Positions 7,706 through 18,045 of a DNA stretch of 44,444 bases are shown here, one piece after another. A model generated the notes under the pieces. That model had not been told where the DNA came from and did no database searches. It was given only the letters and a program-made list of their open reading frames with translations. The DNA comes from Desulforegulaceae bacterium (GTDB lineage Bacteria; Desulfobacterota; Desulfobacteria; Desulfobacterales; JACKCP01), in the NCBI GenBank assembly GCA_034006035.1, contig JAVETN010000018.1, positions 1 through 44,444 on the forward strand, written 5' to 3'. Both the position numbers and the translations under genes were made by a program. The first letter of the stretch is position 1, and the number at the start of each line of letters is the position of its first letter.

Positions 7706-8941
7706 TTGACTATAAAGATTCTGACTGTTTCTTCAGACTCAGTTGAAGATTTAAAATCAAAAATAAAAAATAATGATTTTTCTTTTTCAAAAACAAATAA
7801 AATCAAAGCCTCATTTTTAAAAACAGATTCAAACAACTTTTTAAATGAACTTGAATCTGTTTCAGATAAAACAGAAGACTTAATAAAAACCGAAAATATG
7901 TTTTTATATTCAGGTAAAAACCTTGATAAAAAAGCCTTTTTATTTCCTGGTCAGGGAAGTCAGTATGTATATATGGGAAAAGAAATTAAAAAGATTTTCA
8001 AATCAGACTTTTTTGAAAGGGCAGATAAGATTTTCAATAAAATAAACGATAAAAAAAGCCTTAACTCTCTTATTTATTACGTAGATAAAGATAAAAAAGA
8101 TGTCAAGGAAGAGCTGACAAACACAGAAAACGCTCAGCCTGCCATAGGGCTTGTTTCTGCTTTTTATCAAAACGTTTTAAATCAGTTCAATATTTTCCCA
8201 CAAGCTTCAGCAGGACACAGCTTTGGTGAACTTACAGCCCTTTACTCTGCAGGAGTTCTTGATTTTGATGAGTTTATATTTCTTTCATCAAAAAGAGGAA
8301 AAATAATGGCGGAAAGCTCAAAAGGAAAAGATGCCGGTAAAATGATGGCGGTTTTAGGCTCCATGGATAAAATTGAAAAGGTAATAAAAGAAGAAAATCT
8401 TGAGCTTACAATTGCAAATCATAATAGCCCAAAACAAAATGTTGTATCAGGAAGAAGTGATGAAATTGAAAAAGCATCAAAAGTTTTCAGAAAACACAAA
8501 TTAAGAGGGATTATTCTTCCTGTTTCAGCGGCTTTTCACTCTCCCCTTGTAAAAGAAGCCTTAAGGCCTTTTACTGAAACTCTTGAAAAAACAAACTTTA
8601 ATTCGCCAAAAATACCTGTTACTTCAAATGCGTCAGGAGTTTTTCACAGCAATAACACTGATAAAATCAAAGATTCTCTTTCAAAGCAGCTTACAAACCC
8701 TGTTCTATTTACAAAAAACTTAGATACTCTATATAATGACAGAATAAGATTTTTCATTGAATCAGGGCCCAAAAAAGTTCTTTCAGATCTTGGAAGACAA
8801 TCCCTTGATAAAAATAAATGTTTTTTTATCTCTATAGATGAGTCAGGAGGAAAAGAACCTGTAAAAGATCTTGCAAAAGTCCTGGCTCTTTGTGCAGTCC
8901 TTGGATTTGATCCTGACCTAAAAAAATGGAATGAAATTTAA
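7706..8941 (+). CDS. Stand-alone malonyl-type acyltransferase with PKS-like linker (PfaB-like)
   Basis: The start is TTG at 7706 with AAGGGG six bases upstream. Residues 1-70 resemble the linker between ketosynthase and acyltransferase of type I synthases (KILTVSSDSVEDLKSKI...FLKTDSNNFLNELE), then the AT domain begins at FLFPGQGSQYVYMGKEI. Catalytic Ser172 sits in GHSFGE, His278 in AAFHSPLV, and Arg197 in SKRGKIMAE is the residue that binds a malonyl carboxylate in FabD-like enzymes. It should load malonyl units onto an acyl carrier protein. Unlike FabD it carries the extra N-terminal linker, so descent from a PUFA or polyketide megasynthase AT is likely. It follows pfaD and precedes a Cys-rich protein. 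The acyl carrier partner is not visible. Confidence 0.85.
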   Translation: MTIKILTVSSDSVEDLKSKIKNNDFSFSKTNKIKASFLKTDSNNFLNELESVSDKTEDLIKTENMFLYSGKNLDKKAFLFPGQGSQYVYMGKEIKKIFKSDFFERADKIFNKINDKKSLNSLIYYVDKDKKDVKEELTNTENAQPAIGLVSAFYQNVLNQFNIFPQASAGHSFGELTALYSAGVLDFDEFIFLSSKRGKIMAESSKGKDAGKMMAVLGSMDKIEKVIKEENLELTIANHNSPKQNVVSGRSDEIEKASKVFRKHKLRGIILPVSAAFHSPLVKEALRPFTETLEKTNFNSPKIPVTSNASGVFHSNNTDKIKDSLSKQLTNPVLFTKNLDTLYNDRIRFFIESGPKKVLSDLGRQSLDKNKCFFISIDESGGKEPVKDLAKVLALCAVLGFDPDLKKWNEI

Positions 8942-8946
8942 TTAAA

Positions 8947-9462
8947 ATGGAAAATGCAAAAATATTATATAAAAGATATATTGAGCTTGAAAAGGTCTTA
9001 AATCTTTTTTGCAAAAACTTTGATTATTGCTATCCTTTTTGCATAAAAAAAGAATTGGAAACAAGCGAAATTGCAGTTGGATGCTGTAAAAACAAATATT
9101 ACAAAAAATACGATTTAGACATTTTATCCTATGAGATTTTAAAAACAGAAAGGGAAAAAATTTACGGCCCTCCTTCAAATTATGAACATATAAAAACTTT
9201 AAGTCCATGTGAATATCATAGTCCATCAGGATGTGTGTTAAAAACCCATAAAAGCCCTGTTTGCAATGCTTTCTTCTGCCCTGAATCAATTGAATTTTTA
9301 AGGAAAAAATACAATATTTTCAATTGTGACTATCTTGGGATTTATTATGGACTGGAATGGACTTTAGACGGAACTTTCAGTGAAAAGCAGTATTTGGAAT
9401 TTAAAACAGAACTTATTGAAATGAATAAAAAAATATCTGGAAAGGCTTTATATCTTGAATAA
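8947..9462 (+). CDS. Cys-rich protein, possible metal/Fe-S cluster protein
   Basis: A 171-aa protein with nine cysteines: C22, C28, C32, C46, C47, C88, C96, C106 and C111. The stretch CEYHSPSGCVLKTHKSPVC followed by FFC recalls the CxxL...GC...RPxxCRxF pattern of the YkgJ-type zinc/iron-sulfur proteins, but I cannot make the match firm. Starts at ATG 8947, five bases after the acyltransferase stop, and overlaps the membrane protein start by 8 bases, so it belongs to the pfaD operon. The ribosome-binding site is weak, suggesting coupling to the gene before it. Role unknown; a redox or maturation partner of the lipid enzymes is only a guess. Confidence 0.7.
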   Translation: MENAKILYKRYIELEKVLNLFCKNFDYCYPFCIKKELETSEIAVGCCKNKYYKKYDLDILSYEILKTEREKIYGPPSNYEHIKTLSPCEYHSPSGCVLKTHKSPVCNAFFCPESIEFLRKKYNIFNCDYLGIYYGLEWTLDGTFSEKQYLEFKTELIEMNKKISGKALYLE

Positions 9463-10120
9463 AATACTTTTGGAAATCTTTGATTTTTTTAAGGCAAACT
9501 TAAGGATGATAGCTGTTATTGTAGCAATTACAGAACTTCCTCTTATTGTTATTGATAATCTTTTTGTTAAATATAAACAAACAAATTTAAATTTTTTAAT
9601 TTTAATACTTGGAATACTTGTAATTGCAATTTCCAATGCTGCCATGACTATTTTATTTTCAACAATATTAAACAAAACACCTGTGGATATGAAAAAAATC
9701 TTTTCCATCTCTCTTTCATATCTTCCAAAAATGATAACAGCAGTGCTTTTATACGGACTCTTAATCATTGCCGGAATTTTCCTTTTTATTATTCCAGGGC
9801 TGATAATCGGGGCTAGGCTTTCACTTTATAATTATTATCTAATCTATGAACAAATGGAACCTATTGATGCCCTAAAAGCAAGTTTTTATGCAACAAAAGG
9901 AGCTACTCTTGAAGTTACAACTATTTTTCTGGTAATTTTCCTTGTTTCCACTCTGCCCTATCTCATTGTTGCAAATTATCTTAATATAATAAATATCTTC
10001 AATCCTTTTGTATTGATAATAACAGATTTTATTTTTTCTATAATAGGAACTCTTGTGCTTGTTTTAACCTTCAGACTTTATTGTATGGTTAAAGAAGAAA
10101 AAGGGATTAACTTTGGATGA
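9455..10120 (+). CDS. Integral membrane protein (YciC/GDPD membrane-domain-like)
   Basis: A 221-aa protein with about six hydrophobic segments (near residues 15-32, 45-68, 88-118, 148-170 and 175-212). The central motif FIIPGLIIGARLSLYNYYLIYEQ, followed by PIDALKASFYATKG, matches the PG-x-RL...E...A-x-x-x-S-x-x-x-T-x-G signature of the YciC and glycerophosphodiester phosphodiesterase membrane-domain group, whose molecular role is not established. The TTG at 9455 has AAAGG nine bases upstream and overlaps the previous gene. Its stop overlaps the start of the sigma-54 activator. Inner-membrane location is clear; function is not. Confidence 0.75.
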   Translation: MNKILLEIFDFFKANLRMIAVIVAITELPLIVIDNLFVKYKQTNLNFLILILGILVIAISNAAMTILFSTILNKTPVDMKKIFSISLSYLPKMITAVLLYGLLIIAGIFLFIIPGLIIGARLSLYNYYLIYEQMEPIDALKASFYATKGATLEVTTIFLVIFLVSTLPYLIVANYLNIINIFNPFVLIITDFIFSIIGTLVLVLTFRLYCMVKEEKGINFG

Positions 10121-11900
10121 ACAAAAGAAAAAAGAAAAAACCAATCTTTTAAATGAAGTAAAACGTCTCAAGGAGAGCGAAGCTGTTTTTCGATACCTTT
10201 TTGAAAAATCCATGGCTCCATCTATTCTTATTGAAGATGATATGACCATTTCCATGGCAAATCAAAAAGCAAAAGAACTTTTTGGATTTGGAGAAAACAA
10301 AAAAGAAGGTTTTGTAAAATGGCCTGAATTCATTGACAAAAAAGATATTGAAAGGATGCAAAAATACCATAGAGTAAGAAGAATAAGTGAAGAACTTGCC
10401 CCCCAGGAATACGAGTGCAGACTTATAGACGGCCATGGCAAACTCCAACATATTTTTATAAAACTTGACATGATAAAAGGCACAAAAACAAGCCTTGCAA
10501 CCTTTGTAAACATTACTTCAAAAAAGCTGGCTGAAAAAACCCTCCAGGAAAGAGAAGAAGAATTAAGTGCAATAATTGATCATGTAAAAGGATTTATTTA
10601 TACAGTATTTCCAAATTATAAAATAGAATTTGCAAATTATGCCCTCATTAAAAGAATAGGAAAGGACATTATAGGAGAAACCTGTTACAAAGCAATTTTC
10701 AATAATGACTCCCCTTGTTCTTTCTGCCCCATAAAAAAAGTATTTAAAGGTGAAAGTTCAAAACATGAATTCAAGGGCTTAAGAGATCAAAGATGGTATT
10801 GTTCAATTTCAAGTCCTATTTGTGATATTTCAGGAAACACCTTAAAACAGCTTTCAATAATTACAGACATTCATGAAATAAAAATTGAAGAAGAAAGACA
10901 AAGACTTTTAAAAACAAATCTGGCAAAGGAAAACCTAAGGCTTAAAGCATCAATAAAAGAAAGATACAGATTTGGAAAAATAATAGGAAAGTCTGCTGCA
11001 ATGCAAGACGTTTATCAAAGAATTTTAAAAGCGGCAACAAGTGAGGCAAACGTAATTATTTATGGAGAATCTGGAACCGGAAAGGAACTTGTTGCAAAAA
11101 CAATTCATGAATTAAGCTCACGCAGAAACAAAAAATTCATTCCTGTAAACTGCGGAGCAATTCCGGAAAATCTAATGGAAAGCCAGTTTTTTGGATATGC
11201 AAAAGGAGCCTATACAGGAGCTGAAAAATCAACCAAAGGTTTTCTTGAAGAAGCCCACCAGGGTACTCTTTTTCTCGATGAAATAGGAGAAATCCCCCAC
11301 TCACTTCAAATAAAGCTTTTAAGAGCCATTGATGAAGGTGGATTTTCACCCCTTGGAACAACAGAAATCATAAAACCAGATCTAAGAATAATTGGGGCTA
11401 CAAACAAGAACCTAAAAAACTTAGTTGAAGAAAATCTTATCAGGGAGGACTTTTTTTACAGAGTTCATATAATTCCAGTTCGTCTTCCTCCCTTGAGAAA
11501 TAGAAAAGAAGATATTCCTTTTTTATGTGAATCTTTTTTAAATGAAATCAGTAAAAACTCTCCCCGGCTTACCCCTGAAATCCTTGATATTTTACAAAAC
11601 CATCACTGGCCGGGAAACATAAGAGAGCTTAAAAATACAATCCAAAGATTTGTTACTCTTGGAGAAGAAGCCATCAGCTTTTCAGGAAAAACAAAACTGA
11701 GAAAAAAAACTGAGTCAAGTAAAGAAAAAATTGAATCTTTTGGGAACCTTAAAACCAGCCTGAAACATTATGAGCAACTGTTAATAAAATCAGCCCTGGA
11801 ACAAAACAACTTTCACAGGGGTAAAACAGCTGATTTTCTTGGAATAACCAGAAGAACATTGGAAAGAAAAATGCTTGAATTTGATTTAAGAGAAGATTGA
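10113..11900 (+). CDS. Sigma-54-dependent transcriptional activator with two PAS domains
   Basis: Order: PAS (about 16-130), a second PAS-like domain (about 145-262, with a CSFC motif), AAA+ domain (about 290-520) and a C-terminal Fis-type helix-turn-helix (about 560-590, RGKTADFLGITRRTLERKML). Walker A is GESGTGKE at 318-325; the sigma-54 contact loop is GAYTGA at 365-370; Walker B is FLDEIGE. There is no receiver domain, so the PAS domains are presumably the sensor, perhaps for redox state or a small ligand. TTG at 10113 with AAGGG upstream overlaps the membrane protein stop. Three matching inverted repeats and a -24/-12 promoter begin 5 bases after its stop, so its likely target is the CoA-transferase gene immediately downstream. 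Confidence 0.92.
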   Translation: MDEQKKKEKTNLLNEVKRLKESEAVFRYLFEKSMAPSILIEDDMTISMANQKAKELFGFGENKKEGFVKWPEFIDKKDIERMQKYHRVRRISEELAPQEYECRLIDGHGKLQHIFIKLDMIKGTKTSLATFVNITSKKLAEKTLQEREEELSAIIDHVKGFIYTVFPNYKIEFANYALIKRIGKDIIGETCYKAIFNNDSPCSFCPIKKVFKGESSKHEFKGLRDQRWYCSISSPICDISGNTLKQLSIITDIHEIKIEEERQRLLKTNLAKENLRLKASIKERYRFGKIIGKSAAMQDVYQRILKAATSEANVIIYGESGTGKELVAKTIHELSSRRNKKFIPVNCGAIPENLMESQFFGYAKGAYTGAEKSTKGFLEEAHQGTLFLDEIGEIPHSLQIKLLRAIDEGGFSPLGTTEIIKPDLRIIGATNKNLKNLVEENLIREDFFYRVHIIPVRLPPLRNRKEDIPFLCESFLNEISKNSPRLTPEILDILQNHHWPGNIRELKNTIQRFVTLGEEAISFSGKTKLRKKTESSKEKIESFGNLKTSLKHYEQLLIKSALEQNNFHRGKTADFLGITRRTLERKMLEFDLRED

Positions 11901-11904
11901 CCTA

Positions 11905-11979
11905 CGACAACATTGTCGGTACAAGCGACATTATTGTCGCAAAACCCATTTTTTCTGAAAAAATACGAACATTTTGTCG
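11905..11979. promoter_or_regulatory. Three inverted-repeat activator sites (candidate UAS)
   Basis: CGACAACATTGTCG (11905-11918), CGACATTATTGTCG (11926-11939, flanked by matching G and C) and the weaker CGAACATTTTGTCG (11966-11979) share the pattern CGA-x-x-x-x-x-x-TGTCG. Centres are 21 and 40 bases apart, close to two and four helical turns, so the sites lie on nearly the same DNA face. They lie about 80-150 bases upstream of a sigma-54 promoter, the usual place for enhancer-binding protein sites. Confidence 0.75.
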
Positions 11980-12056
11980 CAAGACACCACCCCAACATCT
12001 TCAGCTAAACAAATAAAATCAACATCTTCAAACAGTTAAACAAGCAGACCAAAACC

Positions 12057-12071
12057 TGGCATACAATTTGC
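12057..12071 (+). promoter_or_regulatory. Sigma-54 (-24/-12) promoter
   Basis: TGGCATACAATTTGC matches TGGCAC-N5-TTGC at every position but one, with the GG and GC dinucleotides exactly 12 bases apart. Transcription would begin near 12083, leaving about 26 bases before the CoA-transferase ATG at 12109. The activator gene and its likely sites lie directly upstream. Confidence 0.85.
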
Positions 12072-12108
12072 AAATCTTACTATAAACACAATTTCATAGG
12101 AGGAGACC

Positions 12109-13494
12109 ATGAAGCCAGGCTTAAAAGAAGAGTATAACTCAAAACTCTGCTCACCCGAAAAAGCTCTATCTGCAATCAAAGATGGGCATTGGATCGATTA
12201 TGGTAACTTTTTATGTGCGCCTCTCTTTTTAGACAAAGAGCTTGCAAAGAAAAAAGGAAAATTAAAAGATATCAAAATCAGAGGTGTTGGCTTTCCCGGA
12301 ATATCAGCTGCAGCCTCTAACGATCCCCAGCAGGAAACATTTTGTTATAACAATTGGCACTTTACAGCGGGTGACAGAATTTTACATGACATGAATTTAT
12401 GTAATTACATCCCCATCCTTTATCATGAAGGTCCTGATTATTACAAAAAAAACGACGTAAAAGGAGATATTTTTATTGTAAGAACTACTGAAATGGATTC
12501 TTCAGGATATTTTAATTTTGGAGTTGCAAGTTCAGTTCAAAAGGCCCAGGCAGATGCCGCATCAATTATTATTGTTGAAGTTAATAAAAACATTCCATAC
12601 TGCCCGGGTGGAATTAACGAATCAATTCATATAAGTCAGGTTGATTATATTGTTGAATCTGATCATGAACCTATGATTTCACTTCCAGATCCAAAGATTT
12701 CTGAAGAAGAAGAAAAAATTGCCCAATATATTGTAAATGAAATCCCTGACCGTGCCTGTATCCAGCTCGGAATAGGCGGAATGCCCGATGCTGTTGGAAG
12801 AATGCTTGCAAAATCTGACCTAAAAGATCTTTCCGTTCACAGTGAAATGCTTGTTGATGCCTTCATGCACATGTACAATTCAGGAGTTGTTACAAATAAA
12901 TACAAGGAATTTTGCCCTGATAAAATGACTTATACTTTTGCACTTGGAAGCAAAAAGCTCTATGATTTTTTAGACAATAACCATTCATGTGCAAGCTATT
13001 CTGTAGATTATATAAATTCTCCAAACATAGTAGCTTCAATTTCAAATTTCATGTCAATAAACAATGCTATTGAAACTGATCTTTTTGGACAGATTTCATC
13101 AGAGTCTTCAGGAACAAGACAAATTTCCGGAACAGGCGGACAATTTGATTTCCATTATGGAGCCTATCACTCCAACGGCGGAAAAGCATTTATCTGTTTT
13201 ACATCTACAACTACTCTTAAAAACGGTGAAAAAGTTTCAAGGATAAGACCTACCCTTAGCCCAGGAACAATAGTAACCCTTCCAAGAACTGCTGTTCACT
13301 ATGTTGTTACTGAATACGGAATAGTATCTTTAAAAGGAAAATCAACCTGGGAAAGAGCTGAAGCTCTTATTTCAATAGCCCATCCCGATTTCAGAGAAGA
13401 ACTAATAAAAGAAGCTGAAAAAATGAATATCTGGAAAAGATCAAATAAAATTAATGGTGAAAAATATTCATCATCTGTAAAAATAGCAAGCTAA
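12109..13494 (+). CDS. Acetyl-CoA hydrolase/transferase family CoA-transferase
   Basis: This 461-aa protein has the two-domain CoA-transferase fold. [10 protein letters not shown] at 221-230 and the HSEML segment with the catalytic Glu246, which forms the glutamyl-CoA thioester, are intact; later [21 protein letters not shown] and the C-terminal [15 protein letters not shown] are typical of butyryl-CoA:acetate and 4-hydroxybutyrate CoA-transferases. It would swap CoA between short-chain acids such as acetate, propionate or butyrate in the cytoplasm; the exact substrate cannot be read from sequence. A strong AGGAGGA lies 6 bases before the ATG. Monocistronic and apparently under sigma-54 control by the preceding activator. 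Confidence 0.9.
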   Translation: MKPGLKEEYNSKLCSPEKALSAIKDGHWIDYGNFLCAPLFLDKELAKKKGKLKDIKIRGVGFPGISAAASNDPQQETFCYNNWHFTAGDRILHDMNLCNYIPILYHEGPDYYKKNDVKGDIFIVRTTEMDSSGYFNFGVASSVQKAQADAASIIIVEVNKNIPYCPGGINESIHISQVDYIVESDHEPMISLPDPKISEEEEKIAQYIVNEIPDRACIQLGIGGMPDAVGRMLAKSDLKDLSVHSEMLVDAFMHMYNSGVVTNKYKEFCPDKMTYTFALGSKKLYDFLDNNHSCASYSVDYINSPNIVASISNFMSINNAIETDLFGQISSESSGTRQISGTGGQFDFHYGAYHSNGGKAFICFTSTTTLKNGEKVSRIRPTLSPGTIVTLPRTAVHYVVTEYGIVSLKGKSTWERAEALISIAHPDFREELIKEAEKMNIWKRSNKINGEKYSSSVKIAS

Positions 13495-13558
13495 ACCTAT
13501 ATCCTGATAAACAAATCCTCCAATGTTTTCAGGTTATTTTTTGTTAAACCAACGGGCA

Positions 13559-13589
13559 TATTCCGCTCTTGACACTCAAGAGCGGAATA
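13559..13589. terminator. Perfect 13-bp hairpin between convergent genes
   Basis: TATTCCGCTCTTG and CAAGAGCGGAATA flank a 5-base loop (ACACT). It lies between the rightward CoA-transferase and the leftward carbonic anhydrase and is best read as a shared terminator, although no clean run of T follows it on either strand. Confidence 0.55.
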
Positions 13590-13615
13590 AACTAAAAATA
13601 ATTGGTTTTTCAAGC

Positions 13616-14140
13616 TTAGAAAACAAGCTTCATTCCATTTTCTAAATATTCTTTTGCTAAATCAATATAAAGCTGTTTTGCAAAATCCCAGAAATCAATA
13701 TCCCTTTTTTCAACATTTCTTGCAAAAACAGCAGGATTTCCTGCAAAAACCTGATATTCTGGCACAACCTGCCGCATTTTTACAACAGAACCTTCAGCAA
13801 TTATTGCCCTTTGCCCAACTTCAGAAAAAATACTTAAAACAGCACCCATTCCAACTACAGCATTATCCCCGATTTCTTTTCCATGAAGAATTGCACCATG
13901 ACCTAAAGTAACTTTTTTACCAATATAAGCTGTTTCTCCTGGAGGGGAATGCACTATCACCCCTTCTTCAACAGCTGTTCCTTCTCCTATTATAATTTTG
14001 CCATAATCCCCTCTTAAAATTGCTCCATGCCCTATATAACAATTACTTTCTATTTCAACGTTGCCTATAATTACAGCTGTTTCACTAATATATGTGTTTT
14101 CACCATATTTTGGTCTCACACCTCTAAACTCATAAAGCAT
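13616..14140 (-). CDS. Gamma-class carbonic anhydrase-like hexapeptide protein
   Basis: A 174-aa left-handed beta-helix protein of hexapeptide repeats (residues 15-135). The three zinc/iron histidines of gamma-carbonic anhydrases are present: His64 (VIVHSPPG), His81 and His86 (LGHGAILHG). This places it in the YrdA/PaaY/CamH group, expected to be a homotrimer. Carbonic anhydrase activity is plausible but many members have none measured. AAGGAG seven bases upstream of the ATG supports the start. Lies 80 bases downstream of glycerol kinase on the same strand; a functional link is not evident. Confidence 0.9.
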   Translation of the reverse strand: MLYEFRGVRPKYGENTYISETAVIIGNVEIESNCYIGHGAILRGDYGKIIIGEGTAVEEGVIVHSPPGETAYIGKKVTLGHGAILHGKEIGDNAVVGMGAVLSIFSEVGQRAIIAEGSVVKMRQVVPEYQVFAGNPAVFARNVEKRDIDFWDFAKQLYIDLAKEYLENGMKLVF

Positions 14141-14220
14141 AAATAGCTCCTTATAATTGAATTTTTATTTTCCCAACTAAAAAGTTTAATTTTCAACCTA
14201 TATCTTTTATTTACAAATTT

Positions 14221-16046
<1,826 letters not shown>

Positions 16047-16496
16047 GTGAGTATTTGTAAAAATATGGTGGATTTTAATGTTTCCATCTCAGACCAGGAA
16101 AAAGCACTCCATTACAAAATTATGGCTCATTACAATGACAAAGACATTTCAGGCAAGGCGGATATTTTTTTAAAAAAGCTTATCCACTACAAATCACAAA
16201 AATGTCAGAAGTGCTGCAGTGTGTATAAAGACTGTATTCACCACTCAATGAAAAATGAAGATATAATTGGTCATCTCAAGTTTTTTTACCCCAATGGATA
16301 TGATTTTAAACAAGAAAATATGAGACATGGAGTAGGCCAAATAACCCTTGATCATATAATTGAAGATTTACTGAAAATTAATGGAAAAATGATCTATGTA
16401 TTTTCCACAACAAAATTTATGGAAAATTTCCTAAAAAAGCATGATTTTGAGCATTCATCCCAGTTTGAATTTCAATATTATTTATACCTTCAATAA
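16047..16496 (+). CDS. Hypothetical protein with a CxxCC...C motif
   Basis: The start is GTG at 16047, preceded seven bases upstream by AAGGAA. The 149-aa protein is soluble and has a cysteine cluster at C53, C56, C57 and C63 (KCQKCCSVYKDC), followed by HH, which could bind zinc or an iron-sulfur cluster. The rest is helix-forming with no recognisable motif. It stands alone, with about 300 bases of noncoding DNA on each side. Family not recognised. Confidence 0.6.
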   Translation: MSICKNMVDFNVSISDQEKALHYKIMAHYNDKDISGKADIFLKKLIHYKSQKCQKCCSVYKDCIHHSMKNEDIIGHLKFFYPNGYDFKQENMRHGVGQITLDHIIEDLLKINGKMIYVFSTTKFMENFLKKHDFEHSSQFEFQYYLYLQ

Positions 16497-16794
16497 GCTA
16501 CCAATTAATCTTTAAAAAAGCACCACTTGAATATATCTATCCTCTGATATATTAAAAAAGAATAAGTTAAATCTTTGCTCAAAAATCAAAAAAATATTTT
16601 GCAGGACAAAAAGATATCCATTCATAATTTTATAAAGCAAATGAGCAGACAATTTAGATCAAAGAAATTAATAAAAGTTGCCATTATGATATCTATTACA
16701 AAACTGAAAATCTTGGAGATTAAAGGCTGATTCCAGGCTCAGGTACAAAGCAAACCATAGACTTAAGAAATAAAAAAAGCAGGTGAATCTTAAT

Positions 16795-18030
16795 ATGAAA
16801 ATCATCCACACCTCAGACTGGCATTTAGGACGATCTCTTTACGGAAGAAAAAGATACGATGAATTTAAAAATTTTCTTGACTGGCTTCTTGGAATTATTG
16901 AAAAGGAAAAAACAGATGCTCTCTTAATTTCAGGAGATATTTTTGATACCTCAACTCCTTCAAACAAAGCCCAGGAGCTTTATTATAATTTTATCTGCAA
17001 AGCTTCTTTAATTTGCAAAGGAATTGTAATTACAGCTGGAAACCATGATTCCCCTACTTTTTTAAATGCTCCAAAAACTCTTTTAAAAATATTAAATATT
17101 CATGTTAAAGGTTCAATTACAGAAAACCTGGAAGATGAAATTGTTGTTTTAAAAGACAAAGAAACTCCTTTTGCAATAATTTGTGCAGTTCCCTATTTAA
17201 GAGACAGGGATATAAGAACAGTAGAAGCTGGAGAAACAGCTGATGATAAAAACTTAAAACTTATCCTTGGAATAAAAAAGCATTATGAAAAAGTATGTTC
17301 ACTTGCAAAAACAAAACAGGACAAATTAAAATCTAAAGGATATGAAAATATCCCAATTATTGCCATGGGCCATCTTTTTGCTGCAGGAGGAACAACTATA
17401 GAAGGGGATGGTGTAAGAGAGCTTTATGTTGGAACTCTTTCAAGAACAGGGGCTGATATTTTTCCTGATTTTCTTGATTACACAGCTCTTGGCCACCTTC
17501 ATCTCCCTCAAAAAGTTTCAGGAAATGACCATATCCGCTATTGTGGATCTCCAATTCCAATGGGATTTGGAGAAGCAAATCAGACAAAAACAATAATTAT
17601 TGCTGAATTTAAAAATAAAACTCCTAAAATAAAAGAAATCCCTGTTCCTGTTTTTCAACGCCTTGAAAGAATAAAAGGTTCAATTGATGAAATCTTTAAA
17701 AAAATTGAAAACTTAAAAAATCAAAACTCCAATGCCTGGCTTGAAATTGAATACACAGGTTCAGAAGTCCTGGGAAACTTAAGACAAAATATTGAAGAAA
17801 AAATTGAAAATACTGAACTTGAAATAAGACGGATTAAAAACAACAAAATAATTGAAAGTCTTAAAAGCTCTGCAAAACATGAGCAAACCCTTGACGATTT
17901 GGATCTTAACCAGGTTTTTGAAAAATGCCTTGAAACTTATGAAATTGAAGAAGATGAAAAACAAGAATTAATTTCTGCATACAATTATATAGTTAATAAA
18001 ATTTTTGAAGAAGATAAAAATGCCGAATAA
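16795..18030 (+). CDS. sbcD: Exonuclease subunit SbcD
   Basis: The calcineurin-like nuclease motifs are complete: IIHTSDWHLGR at the start, SGDIFDTSTPS, TAGNHDSPTFL, AMGHLF and the ALGHLHLPQ pair with GSPIPMGF. The C-terminal part is charged and helical and should contact SbcC. It cuts hairpins and blocked DNA ends as a Mre11-type nuclease in a complex with SbcC. I chose ATG at 16795 (411 aa) because AGGTGA lies 8 bases upstream; a GTG at 16783 falls inside that site. The sbcC gene begins 15 bases downstream. Confidence 0.96.
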   Translation: MKIIHTSDWHLGRSLYGRKRYDEFKNFLDWLLGIIEKEKTDALLISGDIFDTSTPSNKAQELYYNFICKASLICKGIVITAGNHDSPTFLNAPKTLLKILNIHVKGSITENLEDEIVVLKDKETPFAIICAVPYLRDRDIRTVEAGETADDKNLKLILGIKKHYEKVCSLAKTKQDKLKSKGYENIPIIAMGHLFAAGGTTIEGDGVRELYVGTLSRTGADIFPDFLDYTALGHLHLPQKVSGNDHIRYCGSPIPMGFGEANQTKTIIIAEFKNKTPKIKEIPVPVFQRLERIKGSIDEIFKKIENLKNQNSNAWLEIEYTGSEVLGNLRQNIEEKIENTELEIRRIKNNKIIESLKSSAKHEQTLDDLDLNQVFEKCLETYEIEEDEKQELISAYNYIVNKIFEEDKNAE

Positions 18031-18045
18031 AAGCAGGTTAAAAAA

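Noticed and set aside
11898..11900. TGA at the end of the activator gene as selenocysteine
   Set aside because: The protein already ends with a complete Fis-type HTH, and the DNA after the TGA consists of operator-like repeats.
16530..16553. AATATATC/GATATATT hairpin as terminator of the 149-aa gene
   Set aside because: The stem is pure A/T apart from one pair and no T run follows, so it is too weak to call.
16641..16730. 29-aa open frame beginning MSRQFRSKK between the Cys-motif gene and sbcD
   Set aside because: No ribosome-binding site, no homology and too short to stand out from chance in AT-rich DNA.
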